Shown: piece by piece, positions 22,366 through 32,532 of the stretch
How the letters are laid out: every line of letters begins with the position of its first letter
Numbering within the stretch: the stretch's first letter is position 1
Assembly: GCA_027924585.1 (NCBI GenBank)
Contig: BSBM01000602.1
Span: 5,827,501-5,891,500, forward strand
Direction: 5' to 3'
Source: Larix kaempferi
Lineage: Eukaryota; Streptophyta; Pinopsida; Pinales; Pinaceae
DNA length: 64,000 bases
Position numbers and translations under genes: made by a program
The notes under the pieces: generated by a model
Told to the model about the DNA's origin: nothing
Database searches by the model: none
Seen by the model: the letters and a program-made list of their open reading frames with translations, nothing else

Positions 22366-24240
22366 GATGTCCCCTGATGTATGAGGTTCAGAGGGTACTG
22401 TAGGGTCGATAATGCATCATTGTTTCTTTTTGTGTTCTCTATATTGTTCTTGAAAGCGTGTGAAACATACATGGATAAATAGGAATTTCTTAAGAGAGAA
22501 GGTTGTTGGTGGACCTGTAACCAAGAGTTTTGTTTTATACAAATGAGGTCGGCATACCCATGCTTGTGAAAATATGCCAAAGTGGATACAAAAAGAGGAG
22601 ACCGAGGGGCCTACGTAATATACTGTTGGCACATGGATGGAGGTGGCTTCAATCCATGCAAGAGTAACTAAACCTAGAAATGCTGTTACAATTGTCAAAG
22701 AAGCAGTACTGCTGATAACCATAATGAGCCCACAGGGGTGGGGGAATAGAATGCTAGGGAGGTTGCTGAATGTAGGACTTCACTAAAATTCTGCTACCAT
22801 GATTTATAAATGTGAACACTGCTACCTTCGAAATATACGACTCTCCCTAATGCAATAGACGTGGATGCCGAGCATAGGAAAGACCACTAAGTTAGGGAGC
22901 ACTAAGGGATCTCCCTACTTAGTTTGAGTCAATCCCTTATAGTGATTGAAAGGGACCCCAAGGTACAACTACAACTACTGCATCTCTCTAAATATAGTGA
23001 TTTGATGTCGACGATAGATGAAGTACATGATAGGTTGAGGGTCTTATCCTGAGAACCAAGATCACTTTGCAACCAACAGTTGGACTGACAGACTTGACAC
23101 AAGACTGGATGGTAAACGTGATGCTCATGAATTCCTTTGATCAATGCTAACTTGGAGAGTAACGGTCGGCAACATTATTCAAAATAAAGCAACAGAGTGT
23201 AATGGAGGGAGACAGACTGCAGATGAAGGGCGTTGTTAGGGACATGACACTATCGGTGATGGTGACTGAAAAAATACATAATGTTGGGGAGAAGGTGACT
23301 CAATGACATCGATCAAAGGTGACTAGGGGTTGCTTCCAAAAGTATAGTGATGTTCTCACAATTTTGAGTAAATTGGGTAATAGTTTGTACATAAAGAATA
23401 ATTGGTGGGGTCCCCACAGGTTTTGGGGTGTTGGGGGACCAATTTGATGATGGGTGGGATTCCCATGGTTTTGAGTGAATCGAGGAATCAATTTGATGAT
23501 GGGAGAAGTTCCCATAGTTTTGAGTAAGCCAGGGAACCTTTTTCATGATAGTGTGAAGTTTTTTCTGCAAATGCAAAGACGGGCACCCCATGAATCAATG
23601 CCATGCAGTTTGTTCCTATGAGAATAACTAGATAGAATTGATTGTTGCAGAGGGAGAGGGCCCCGTTGGTGTCTTCGCAGAGGTAATGGTACACATAAGA
23701 GTGCAGGTGGTAGAGTGATCATGGAGGTATGATAGGTTAACTGTGATTCTTGATCGTAACATGTGCCAAGGAATTTGATGTCATTGACTGTTGAATGTGG
23801 TGGAGTAAATGCGTAGCTATAAAATTATAACTATGGGTGGATATTTTCACGAGTGCGGGAAATTCCGTGAACTTGTGGGGGGTTCAACATCATGGGTTCC
23901 AAATTATGATTTGGATGCAATGGTGTGCACACCCATGGAGGGAGAATGCTACCCACATTGTGATATTGATGGCATATCATTAATGGGGTTGAGGACCCTA
24001 TGGTTATCGGTAGGAATATCTGGTAAATGCAGTGTAAATAGAGGGAAGGCATTGCCAATATGCCAGTTTTCAAGAAGATACCTGTGATAGAATTTCAACG
24101 CCATTGTTGAGTGGTGGACTCTTGTTCTTATAATGGAAAAACAAGAGGAAATCAAGACATGGTCCTAATCCTGCACAAATGACACAAATACCCAAGTGTA
24201 GTGAATAACATGACAAAGGTATTGACGATGCAAAATGGAA
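22366..24240 (-). other. 3' noncoding part of element A
   Basis: About 1.9 kb between the integrase relic and the 3' LTR. No conserved domain is visible. The many short reading frames here are shadows, several produced by the 49-bp tandem repeat at 23400-23535. Confidence 0.55.
23400..23535. repeat. 49-bp tandem repeat in the A 3' region
   Basis: The words 'aatttgatgatggg' (23441 and 23490) and 'ggtNNNNTcccca/ttcccat...ttttgagtg' recur at 49-base spacing, giving about two and a half to three units. Confidence 0.65.
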
Positions 24241-24244
24241 AACC

Positions 24245-25626
24245 AAAACATACCACACTTGTGGAGTGCCTGGATCAAGGGTAGAAGTGTTTTGAGGTAT
24301 AACCCATTGATAGGGATGTTAAGGGTAATGCCTTCTGGGTTAGTTAAGACGTATGCCATTTTGGGGAGGCATTGGTTAACGACATAAGTCCCTGTCCATT
24401 TAGATACAAATTTATTGGGTCCTTATTTGTTGTCTTTTTTGGCGTTGAAGACAAGGATAAAGTCTCCCTCAATGAAGGTGCGAGGTAGGACGTGTCTGTC
24501 ATGGTGAGATTTAGAGAGTACCTTCATGGACTCATTTTTTTGAAGTGAGTCACAACATTCTTTGTCTAGGTGTTCCAAAGTAAACAACCTCTGCTCAAGG
24601 GACAGAGTATCAGGTAATAAATCCACTGTTGATTGGAGTGTTGGGATTTGGCACTTGATTGTAAGTATGACTTATACTCCATGGACAAGCTGGAAGGGAG
24701 TAAATCCTGTAGTTGTATTGACTAAGGTTCGATAAGCCTAAAGAGTTGGGAATAAAATGTTATTCCAATTAGATTTGTTCTTCTTTATTGTGCATTGGAG
24801 CATAGTTTGAAGAAATTCATTCACATCTTCAACTTGGACGTTTTCTTGGGGGTAGTAGGATGTAGAGAATTCATGTTTAAATCCTAACAACAATGATAGT
24901 TCCACAAAAGCATCGTTACAGAAATGGGTTCCGTTGTCAAAGACCAACTGTTTGGGTACTCCAAAGCATGAGATGATGTGGTTAAAGAAGAAGCGTGTGA
25001 CAAAGATGCCTTTGCATTCAAACATGGGCATGGATTAACCCACTTGGTAAAGTAGTCGACAACTACAATGATATATTGGTGGCCTTGTGTCGAGGTAGGG
25101 AGACACTCCATAAAATCAATTGCCCATTTTAAAAATAGGTCGGTTGTGATTACTGGATGGAGAGAGGTGGGTGGTGACTGTGTTTTGCAGGAAAATACCT
25201 AACAATTTGTACATCTTTTGACCGCATAGACACAATCCCTGAATACTGATGGCCAAAAATAACTGGCGCATTTTCTAGGTGGTGGCAAGGTCTGAGAGGT
25301 GGCCTCCACATTCTCCATTATGATAGTCATCGAGAACTTGTTCAACTTCCGCAAGTGTTAAAAAATGGTGTAGAATGGTGTCGACCCCATGACGGTACAA
25401 CATGTCTCCTGTGAGAAGGTATCTTGGTGCTTGATGACAGATACATCGGTGGCCATCATGAGATAGCTGTGGGGCGAACTTCTGAGTGCTGAGATATGTT
25501 AAGATATTGCCATACCATGGGTTATCGCTGGCTACGAGGAAGAGATGTTCATTAGGTAATTGGTCGTGCACATTTTCTCCCGAGGCAAAGGTAATTGGTC
25601 GGCAGAACGATGTAATAGAATCAGGC
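24245..25626 (-). pseudogene. int: Integrase of element A
   Basis: Minus-strand frames, broken by frameshifts, cover the gypsy integrase in order. An N-terminal region upstream of the zinc-binding domain contains YGNILTYLSTQKFAP. An HH part follows (HNGECGGH, about 25310). The catalytic core has the first Asp in YIIVVVDYFTKW (about 25060), the second in DNGTHFCND (about 24920) and a Glu in QVEDVNEFL. A C-terminal part with HHDRHVLPRTFIEGDFIL lies near 24490. The three DDE residues can all be read, but across different frames. The right end is cut abruptly at about 25627 by the truncated 5' LTR of element B, and the RT/RNase H that should precede integrase is absent. Confidence 0.85.
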
Positions 25627-26021
25627 GATAGTTTTGCACAGAGAGAGAAGGAGACTGTTGTGGCTATTCTTGGGGTGAAGGTGGCCTTGCATATAGTCAT
25701 TTTTCATTCAAATTTTGATATGAAGTCATTGGTGCTGCCAGAATTCAGATCTGAGTAGCAGATTTTATCTAGAACTAGCATTAATGTATTGCCATGTATT
25801 TTTCCATGTATTTATGTTGAGATAATATAGAGGCCTCTCCATTGTGATGTGGGTTTGGAGACATAGTCCATATTTGGATGAACTCTATTATCATGTTTTG
25901 TGTTCCTATTTTATGGTGTTTTCCGTCATGTATATGATTCTTCGTGTATGGTGCACATATTTTTAATTTCATTTCTTTCTATGCAATTCATGATAGTCAT
26001 CAAATAAAAGATCTTGGATCA
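25627..26021 (+). repeat. 5' LTR of element B, left end missing
   Basis: Matches 29665-30047 from 'atagttttgca' onward, including 'tggctattcttggggtgaag' and 'gtattgccatg'. Sequence to the left belongs to the integrase of element A, so the junction at about 25627 is a deletion breakpoint. The end is taken as ...ggatca just before the primer site; the last few bases differ from the 3' copy. Confidence 0.8.
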
Positions 26022-26024
26022 TGT

Positions 26025-26038
26025 TGGTATCGAAGCAG
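26025..26038 (+). other. Primer-binding site of element B
   Basis: TGGTATCGAAGCAG begins three bases after the inferred LTR end. It is a two-base variant of the initiator-Met tRNA primer site (TGGTATCAGAGC) used by many plant gypsy elements. Confidence 0.7.
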
Positions 26039-26153
26039 AATTCTTTGACTTAGATTGTGAGTGTGGATGCTTACTAGGTCCAAGCTCAAAGTAGGTGAAG
26101 GAAAGATTTAGTTATTCAACCCAAATATTGGACGTGCACCATGAAGAAGAAAT

Positions 26154-27150
26154 GTGGAAGATGGAGAAATTCATGTAGAGTTCGAGAAGAATTTTCACAA
26201 AGTTTTCTACCAGATGTCAAACAAGGTAGACAAATTGTTTGTAGATTATGAGGAGAGAGTGCCAAAGAAGAAAAATAAGAAGGAAGAAAAAGAAGAGGAC
26301 AATGCTTCAATGAATCAAGGAAGTGGAGGAAAGCCTCCTGAGCCTCCATATTCACCTTCAAGATCAAGCTCAAGTTTAATATCTTCTTCTTCATCCCATT
26401 CTCATCATTCCAAGGTGCTTCAGAAAGACGATTTTAAAAATCCATTATTGAAACTTGATGTGAAATTTAACTTTCCCATGTTTAATGGGGAATCAAATGC
26501 AGATAAGTTGAATAAATGGATAAGACAGATCAAATTTTACTTCCAAGTAAAATAGATCGAAGAGGAAGAGGTGAATATCCAATTGGCTTCTCTTTGGTTG
26601 GAACACAATCGTCATATGGTGGGAAAGAAAACTTCAGAAAGGTAGCAAGCAAAATGGTAAACTCCTTTCTTCATGGTCTGAATTTACTTCTGCATTATGT
26701 AAGCAATTCTTTCTAGTGGATTATGTTAAAAAAGCTATGATATAATGGAAAAATTTTAGACAAGGCAAAGTTCAGAGTGTTCAAAGTTTCATAAAAGAGT
26801 TTAGGAAGAAAGCACTTGAATTGAAAGTAACACTCTGTTGAAATATATTGGTGCACTTCACAAATACCTTCATCATACTTTGTTGTTGTTGAATCCTACT
26901 AGTTTGGATGAAGCAAGTGTGCAAGATACTCACCTTGAAAGAAGGGGAAATAATATACAAGAAGAAAGTCCATCCAAGCATTCAAAAGACCATTTCAGAG
27001 GCAAAGGAAAGGATAAGAGGATAACTATGACAAGGAAGAAGGAATGACATCTCCATTGGGATCATTGCAAGAAAGATGGGAATGATGAGGAGCACTGGTG
27101 GAAGCTACATGCTGAGCTCAAGTCTAAGAAATTTAGATTCAAAGGAAAGA
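26154..27150 (+). pseudogene. gag: Gag of element B
   Basis: The open frame at 26154-26555 has a Lys/Glu-rich then Ser-rich N-terminal part and then NFPMFNGESNADKLNKWIRQ, the start of a plant gag capsid domain. The capsid continues, with frame changes, through MKYIGALHKYLHHTLLLLNP (26838 on). A basic linker follows and then a degenerate zinc knuckle near 27067-27110 (HCKKDGNDEEHWWKLH), in which only one of the usual cysteines remains. At least two frameshifts and several stops break it. The linker-knuckle arrangement resembles the gag of element D. Confidence 0.75.
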
Positions 27151-27289
27151 AGAAAACTATTGCTATAGTGAAACAAGAATTGGGTTCCGATTCAGGTGAT
27201 GAAGAAATGATCATGGCAGTTGGTTTACAAGGTAACCATTTCCTTCATGCTAGTTCAATTTCTACAGTTCCATCTCTTGAAAATAATAA

Positions 27290-27710
27290 AAAAAGAAGTG
27301 AATTTTTCCACATAAGAGTAGTGTTAAAGCACACAAAGGTGGAAACTCTATTTGATCCAAGATCACAAGTTCACTTCATATCTGAAGAGATTGTGAAGAA
27401 ATTGGGACTAACCACAAGACCTCACCAGCAACCTTACCCTCTAGGTTGGGTGCATAACAATGAAAAACTTCAGGTTACTTGACAGTGTAGATTGAGGTTT
27501 GCTATTGATTCTAAGTTTATAGATGAGGTTGATTTGGATGTGGTTCCTTTGTATGTTTGTGGTATTGTGCTTGGGAGTCCTTATCTTTATGACAGACATG
27601 CTAGCTTCTTCCAAAAAGAGAACAAGTACCATCTCACAAAGGAAGGAGTGGAATACATTGTTAGAGATCATAGCATGGAATCTAATTCGTCACTTATTAG
27701 TGCAGGTTGA
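27290..27710 (+). pseudogene. pro: Aspartic protease region of element B
   Basis: The frame reads VETLFDPRSQVHFISEEIVKKLGL, with the retropepsin active-site triplet D-[ST]-G changed to D-P-R, so it cannot be active. The following KKLGLTTRPHQQPYPLGW and VLGSPYLYDRHASF blocks parallel those of element D (KKLGLVTTPHPQPYNIGW and YLWDRHGSY). One stop at about 27479 splits the region. Confidence 0.75.
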
Positions 27711-27999
27711 GTGAAGAGAGTTGTAAATACTCGCAAGAACCTTGTGCTTACGATTGTAAAAGCAAAAGATCCTGATAAGTGTAATGATGCTTCTAATCAT
27801 AAGAAGGAAGTGCTTGAGATGGGACAAGCCTCTCAATGGGGAGGAAAGCAACAAGAAGATTCCGATATTGTGAAAGATAAGATTGGTCCAGCGCCAGTAT
27901 CGGCCTTGCCAGACCATCAACAACTATTTAAGATTGATTCCATGAGAGTAGATATGCTTTTTAGGCCTCCTAGTTCTTCATCTATTGTTTTGAAGAATG

Positions 28000-28620
28000 C
28001 TTTGATAGCTCATGTCAAGTACGCTAATGATGAAGTATCCAAAGATGTTTGTGAGAGGCTAATCCATGGTTTGCAGATGAAGAAGTTTGATTCATAGGAC
28101 AAGTTACTCTACCATTTGGGTAAAATTTGTATTCCTACCTTTGGAAAAGTGCATGTAAATGGAGAAGCTTACACTTCTCATGTATTTGGGCATTTTGGGA
28201 TAGAGAGAATTTTAGTCTGTTTGTCTCAAATGAAAATGATTGTAACCATGAATGTAAAGGGGTGTGTGTTGTGCTATTGTGATCCCACTAATGGAAAATT
28301 GGGGCTGTGCTCACCACTCCCTATTTCTTCTCATCACTATGAAAGTTACTCCATAGATTTTGTAAGGGGGTTGACTATGTAAAAAATGGGTCATATAATA
28401 GTGGATATGTGTATATTGATGACTTGTAAAAATAAGGTCATTGATGAGAAAACTGCTCACCTATTATTTCAGTTGAAGAGGGGTATTGCTTTCCATCCAC
28501 AGACTGACAAATATATAGAGGTAGTCAAACGAATAGTGGTTCCTTCATACATAGGATTCAATAGGTACACCAAGCAGTCCAAGAATATTACAAATACAAA
28601 TGGATCAAGAAGGGAATATT
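28000..28620 (+). pseudogene. int: Integrase of element B, core deleted
   Basis: The zinc-binding HHCC part is present (HVFGHFG, then GCVLC, about 28180-28270). It is followed by YSIDFVRGLTM, a stop, and GHIIVDMCILMTCK, then TAHLLFQ running directly into AFHPQTDKYIEVVKR. The middle of the catalytic core, including the second Asp, is missing, while a Glu remains in the closing block. Upstream, about 125 codons of charged sequence (27711-28097) link protease to integrase where RT and RNase H would be. Confidence 0.75.
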
Positions 28621-28622
28621 GA

Positions 28623-29400
28623 GGGAGAGATTCCCTCACCTATTTATTGAATATTAAGGATTTTGGAGGCTCAAAAGCTTCTCAATGGGGAGGAATCATC
28701 TAGGAGGATCTTAAAAGGCCAAATTTTGAAGTCCTCAAATCTTAGTAAAAATAATGCCATGTCTAAGATATTACCGAGACGAATTCAATGGTGCTTGAAT
28801 CATGTCAAATGGGCTCCGAATGAGAAAGATAGTCAATTCTGAAGTTTCAGCAAGACAATGTTTTAAAGTGTGCAAAGTGGCAAAAAGGTACCATGTGGAA
28901 CCACTGAAAGGGTGCCACGTGGCCTATGTAGCGCATACGTGGCAGCGCTCCGTGATGACAGATGATAGGTTGGTGATGGCGTGGACCAATATAATTACAA
29001 CACGTGACAAGGTAACCTTGAGTTGGAATTTGATTGGGCACAGACGTGGACCAACCCGAATGTGACACGTGTCACCCTGAGGTTGGCCAAAATAGGCCCG
29101 GAGAGTGAATTATACGCCAGTAGGTTTGAACACCTGAAATCTTAACAACAATCCCAACGCCTCACTGTTTGGCCATCAACAAACCATTGTAACATAATCT
29201 AGTGCACTTTTATTTATTGACAGGGGTTGTATTAAAAACAAAAAAAGGGGGCGCGGGAAACCCACAGGTTTGAACCTGGGGATCCCACCCCCACATATAT
29301 TATATAACAAAAAAAAACGGACCGCCAACCATATGATATGTCCAACCAAAAATATGTGTGGTTGTAACTATATGGGAAGCCCGCCTAACAATGCACTATA

Positions 29401-29435
<35 letters not shown>

Positions 29436-29531
29436 TCACATGTAAAACAACCAAATGGTTGTTATATATAATAGTTGTAACCAACGGTCCAACAAATGGA
29501 ATGATTGTATTTTAATGCCAACCATGCCACC
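28623..29531 (+). other. 3' noncoding part of element B with an ACGTG cluster
   Basis: No coding sequence. Between 28914 and 29073 there are five ACGTG cores, two inside perfect palindromes (GCCACGTGGC at 28914-28923 and GACACGTGTC at 29064-29073). A (TA)n microsatellite lies at about 29403-29431. Confidence 0.6.
29403..29431. repeat. (TA)n microsatellite
   Basis: About fourteen TA dinucleotides inside the 3' noncoding part of element B. Confidence 0.85.
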
Positions 29532-29541
29532 AAGGGGGGAG
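29532..29541 (+). other. Polypurine tract of element B
   Basis: AAGGGGGGAG abuts the TGTTGG start of the 3' LTR, the expected site for plus-strand priming. Confidence 0.8.
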
Positions 29542-30047
29542 TGTTGGAAGTCCACCCAACATCAAGCTATTTAAACCCAAGTCACTCGAGTTTGTAAGGG
29601 GGAGTTCCATTCGTTTTGGGGAAAATTCCTATGCTTTGGCACACAAAATCTCTATGTAGCCTACATAGTTTTGCAGAGAGAGAGAGAGAGAGAAGGAGAC
29701 TATTGTGGCTATTCTTGGGGTGAAGGTTGCCTTGCATATAGTCATTTTTCACTGAAATTTTGAGACGGTGTCACTGGTGCATTCAGAATTTGGATCCGAG
29801 TTGCGTATTTTCTCCATCACCAGCATTAAGGTATTGCCATGTATTTATGCTGAGATAATATAAAGGCCTCTCCAATGAGAAGTGGGTCCAGAGGCGTAGT
29901 ACACCTTTGTACGAACTCTGTTATCACGTTTTTTGTTCCTCTTTTATGGTGTCTTCTGTCATGTATATGATTCTTGATGTATGGTGCACATATGTTTAAG
30001 TTCATTCTCTTTTTATGCAATTCATGATAGTCATCGAATAAAAGATC
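29542..30047 (+). repeat. 3' LTR of element B
   Basis: About 506 bp, beginning TGTTGGAAGTCCACCCAACA and containing a GA microsatellite at about 29675-29692. Homology to the 5' copy stops at about 30047, beyond which the protease of element A resumes on the minus strand. Confidence 0.8.
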
Positions 30048-30560
30048 CCGAATAAGGGATAAAGTACACCCCTAGCATGTTAGAGTCCTTGTACATGCAT
30101 GGGGAAATATCAACATAGGGGGGTTGATTTGTCCCGGTGATGGTGGGTAGGACATTGTCCAGATTGGTGTTGGTATTGGGGTCGTAGTAGTTGAGTTGGT
30201 CGAGGGTGACGATTTTCACATTAAAGGGGAACATCGTGATACAGAAGATCGGGGATGTGACCGCATTCATGGCATACATGCAACTACTCCCCAAGAGGAT
30301 ATTATATTTGAGTTGGGCATTGACTACCTCGATATCGATCATGACCATCTTGACCCCCAACTCTATTGGGACATTTTGGTTCAATCCTCTAGGTTGGGAT
30401 GGCCTCCCATCATATGTGTGGAGGGAGATAGACAAGGGGACAAGCTCAGGTGATCTCAATATTTTCCAAACATTAGAGGACATGATGCATGTAGATGCAC
30501 CTTCATCGATGAATCATAATGTTTTTTACTATCACAGGGACTTGGAATGCGACTAACAAG
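30048..30560 (-). pseudogene. pro: Aspartic-protease-like region of element A
   Basis: A 150-codon minus-strand frame (30483 down to 30031) contains VVNAQLKYNILLGSSCMYAM, the fold-closing block of plant gypsy retropepsins (usually N-x-[IL]-L-G). The N-terminal active-site Asp should lie just upstream in a different frame near 30540; I cannot read a clean D-[ST]-G there. The region breaks off at 30048 at the 3' LTR of element B. Confidence 0.7.
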
Positions 30561-30599
30561 GGTAGTCGTAGTTCACCTTTTTCAAGATCGAATGTCATA

Positions 30600-31441
30600 A
30601 GGCGCTAGTCAAAAGGATCAATGATGCCGAGTGCATTGAGTAATGCCTTTTGTTGGGTTGTGCGTGGTTGTAGCACAGCTAATGTGGACATGTCCGTGAG
30701 TGACTGAGACGAGTCATACATAATGTTATAGTTATGGGAGGCTTTCATATGGGGGTTATTAGGTGTGCATTGAAGTGGGACCTTGGGGGATTTGTGGGAT
30801 CTATTCACCACTTGCGAGTGGTATCTGCAAAGGGCCCCTTAAGGGGATAGGTACGTCTTCCACTTGGTGGGTTTCGGGCATATCATAAACTTTGGCTCAA
30901 GTATGGAGGTTAACATCCAGCATGTATATGTTTTGGAAGGAGCCATAGCCAAAGGGGCATGGTTCCTGCTGCTCAGTAACCACCCCTTGATTTGAGAAGG
31001 GTTGTTGTAAGACAACAGTTTGTGGTTGTGTAGGATTGGGCGACTAAGGAGGATTTACCACTATATTCTTCTTAGATTCCACCAACTATTGGCATTCAAA
31101 GAGAAGAGGGCAATGACCATATTCTTCGCAGATGGAGCAAGAGTAATTGGTCCTCAAGTTGGCGTTCTTTCCTTCTCTGGGGGGTTTTTTTGTCGCCGCG
31201 TTCTGGTTACCCAGGTTCTGGTTCTGCTAGGGAGGGGGGTTTCCCCCTTCCTGCAGCTGGTTTTGTTTTTTCTTTCCCTTCTTCTTCCCCTAATTTTGAG
31301 GATTATGAGGATTTTCAGAATTTAATTGCTCAATCTGTTGAGCTTGTTGTGTGAAAGAAGGTTGAACAAGATTGACCCCCATGTGAGGTGTGGGGGTCTA
31401 ACAAGTAGGACATGGAAACATGTCGTAAGGGTTATACCATG
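30600..31441 (-). pseudogene. gag: Gag C-terminus and zinc knuckle of element A
   Basis: On the minus strand a knuckle CSICEEYGHCPLLFEC (C-x2-C-x4-H-x6-C, one spacing longer than the usual CCHC) is read at about 31088-31140. It is preceded by a Lys- and Asn-rich linker and by WYNPYDMFPCPTC right at the border with element C. Stops interrupt the region downstream toward the protease. Upstream the same frame continues on the far side of element C, in the gag relic at 40207. Confidence 0.7.
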
Positions 31442-32517
31442 TGTAATACCCCATTTTTTACCCCAATACGTATAAAAATGTAAATATTAATGAAAGTGAT
31501 ACAATCCGGATATGTATGGTCCAGAGGAACCAAGATAAGTAAATTTGTAAATTTCCATTCCTTAATATAAAAATCCACGGTTGTTGTAGACTAAAGGAAA
31601 AAAATAAGAGATAGAGGGCTATCTTGCCACAAAAGGGGAAAAGTGTTCCCAACCCATGTGTGCCACTTGTCCAAATCTCTTTGGAAAAGGGAAAAGTGTC
31701 CAACTCTATGCATGCCACTTGTATACCTCTTCATGCCACGTGTCTAGCCTCAAGCATGCATATAAATAGAAAGAGTTAGCCGTCATTCCATTATTCTTGG
31801 ATGTCAGAGAGAGTTTTTCTAGCTTCCAGACCTGAACTATCTATGTGAGAACCCTGTCACCTGTACTGCCATTGGGTACCACTCCGTACCATTCTGTACC
31901 AACCTCACCCTGCTGCACATGGAGAACCAAGTGTAGAACAATGGAACTCCCTCGGGCCCTGAAAAGGAATTAGGGGTAACAAACCAGAGGTATTGTTATC
32001 TTGGAGAAGGGATCCCGAGGTATTGTTAACGCAGAGAAGGGAGCTCCATTCCTTGGCTAAGGGATAACTGGAGATAGATAAATTAATACCTTCTTATGAA
32101 TTGATAGTCCCAGCTCGGGAGTGGCCCGTCAAAGTAATGTATGGCTTGACAGAGCATACATATGGGTTGAACGTCCTTGGTCTGTAGACAATCGGTTCAC
32201 TTTTCCATATAAGTATTCATTTGTGTATGGAATTCGTTGTTGAAATTATTGAATTGTGCTTAATGTAATTTATGTTGAATGTTTTACTTAATTGCATGAA
32301 ATTATTGTTATTTTAGGAATTGCATTCATAATAATTATACTTGTATTTGTTTTCATACATTTTTAATTTACTATAGTGCTCAAATAAATTCATAATTCCA
32401 CTGTAAACCTCAAATTAACCTGTAGAAAACCGAATTTGTATAACATGGGTGTTTTGGGGTAAAATTTTGGATGTTTCATAGCGCAATTAGCATTGTGAGG
32501 GCACTGGGTTCGTAACA
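31442..32517 (+). repeat. 5' LTR of element C
   Basis: 1076 bp, TGTAATACCCC to GTAACA. It aligns along its whole length with 39140-40206; by eye there is about one difference per ten bases in the first 185. Short tandem phrases 'gaggtattgtta' and 'cagagaaggga' occur near 31990-32040 in both copies. Confidence 0.9.
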
Positions 32518-32518
32518 G

Positions 32519-32532
32519 TTTGGCATCAGAGC
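32519..32532 (+). other. Primer-binding site of element C
   Basis: TTGGCATCAGAGCC begins two bases past the LTR end. It differs at one position from the initiator-Met tRNA primer site. Confidence 0.85.

Larger units (their letters stand above)
25627..30047 (+). mobile_element. Ty3/gypsy element B, RT-less, 5'-truncated
   Basis: A direct repeat (25627-26021 and 29665-30047) flanks a plus-strand internal region with primer site, gag, protease, integrase and purine tract. The 3' LTR is complete from 29542, but the 5' copy lacks the first 123 or so bases. No target duplication can be scored because the left border is a deletion. The internal region is only about 3.5 kb: protease runs into the integrase zinc domain with no RT or RNase H between. 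It is nested in A's pol region in the opposite orientation. Confidence 0.85.

Noticed and set aside
22239-24155. Many mid-sized frames on both strands in A's 3' region
   Set aside because: They overlap in several frames, lack domains, and partly reflect the 49-bp tandem repeat. They are treated as shadows of noncoding DNA.
24884-25111. Separate short genes in the A integrase region
   Set aside because: The adjoining frames are pieces of one integrase broken by frameshifts, not independent genes.
29262-29290. GGTTTGAACCTGGGG, a B-box-like string
   Set aside because: It is a short palindromic word in the noncoding part of element B with no A-box and no tRNA fold.
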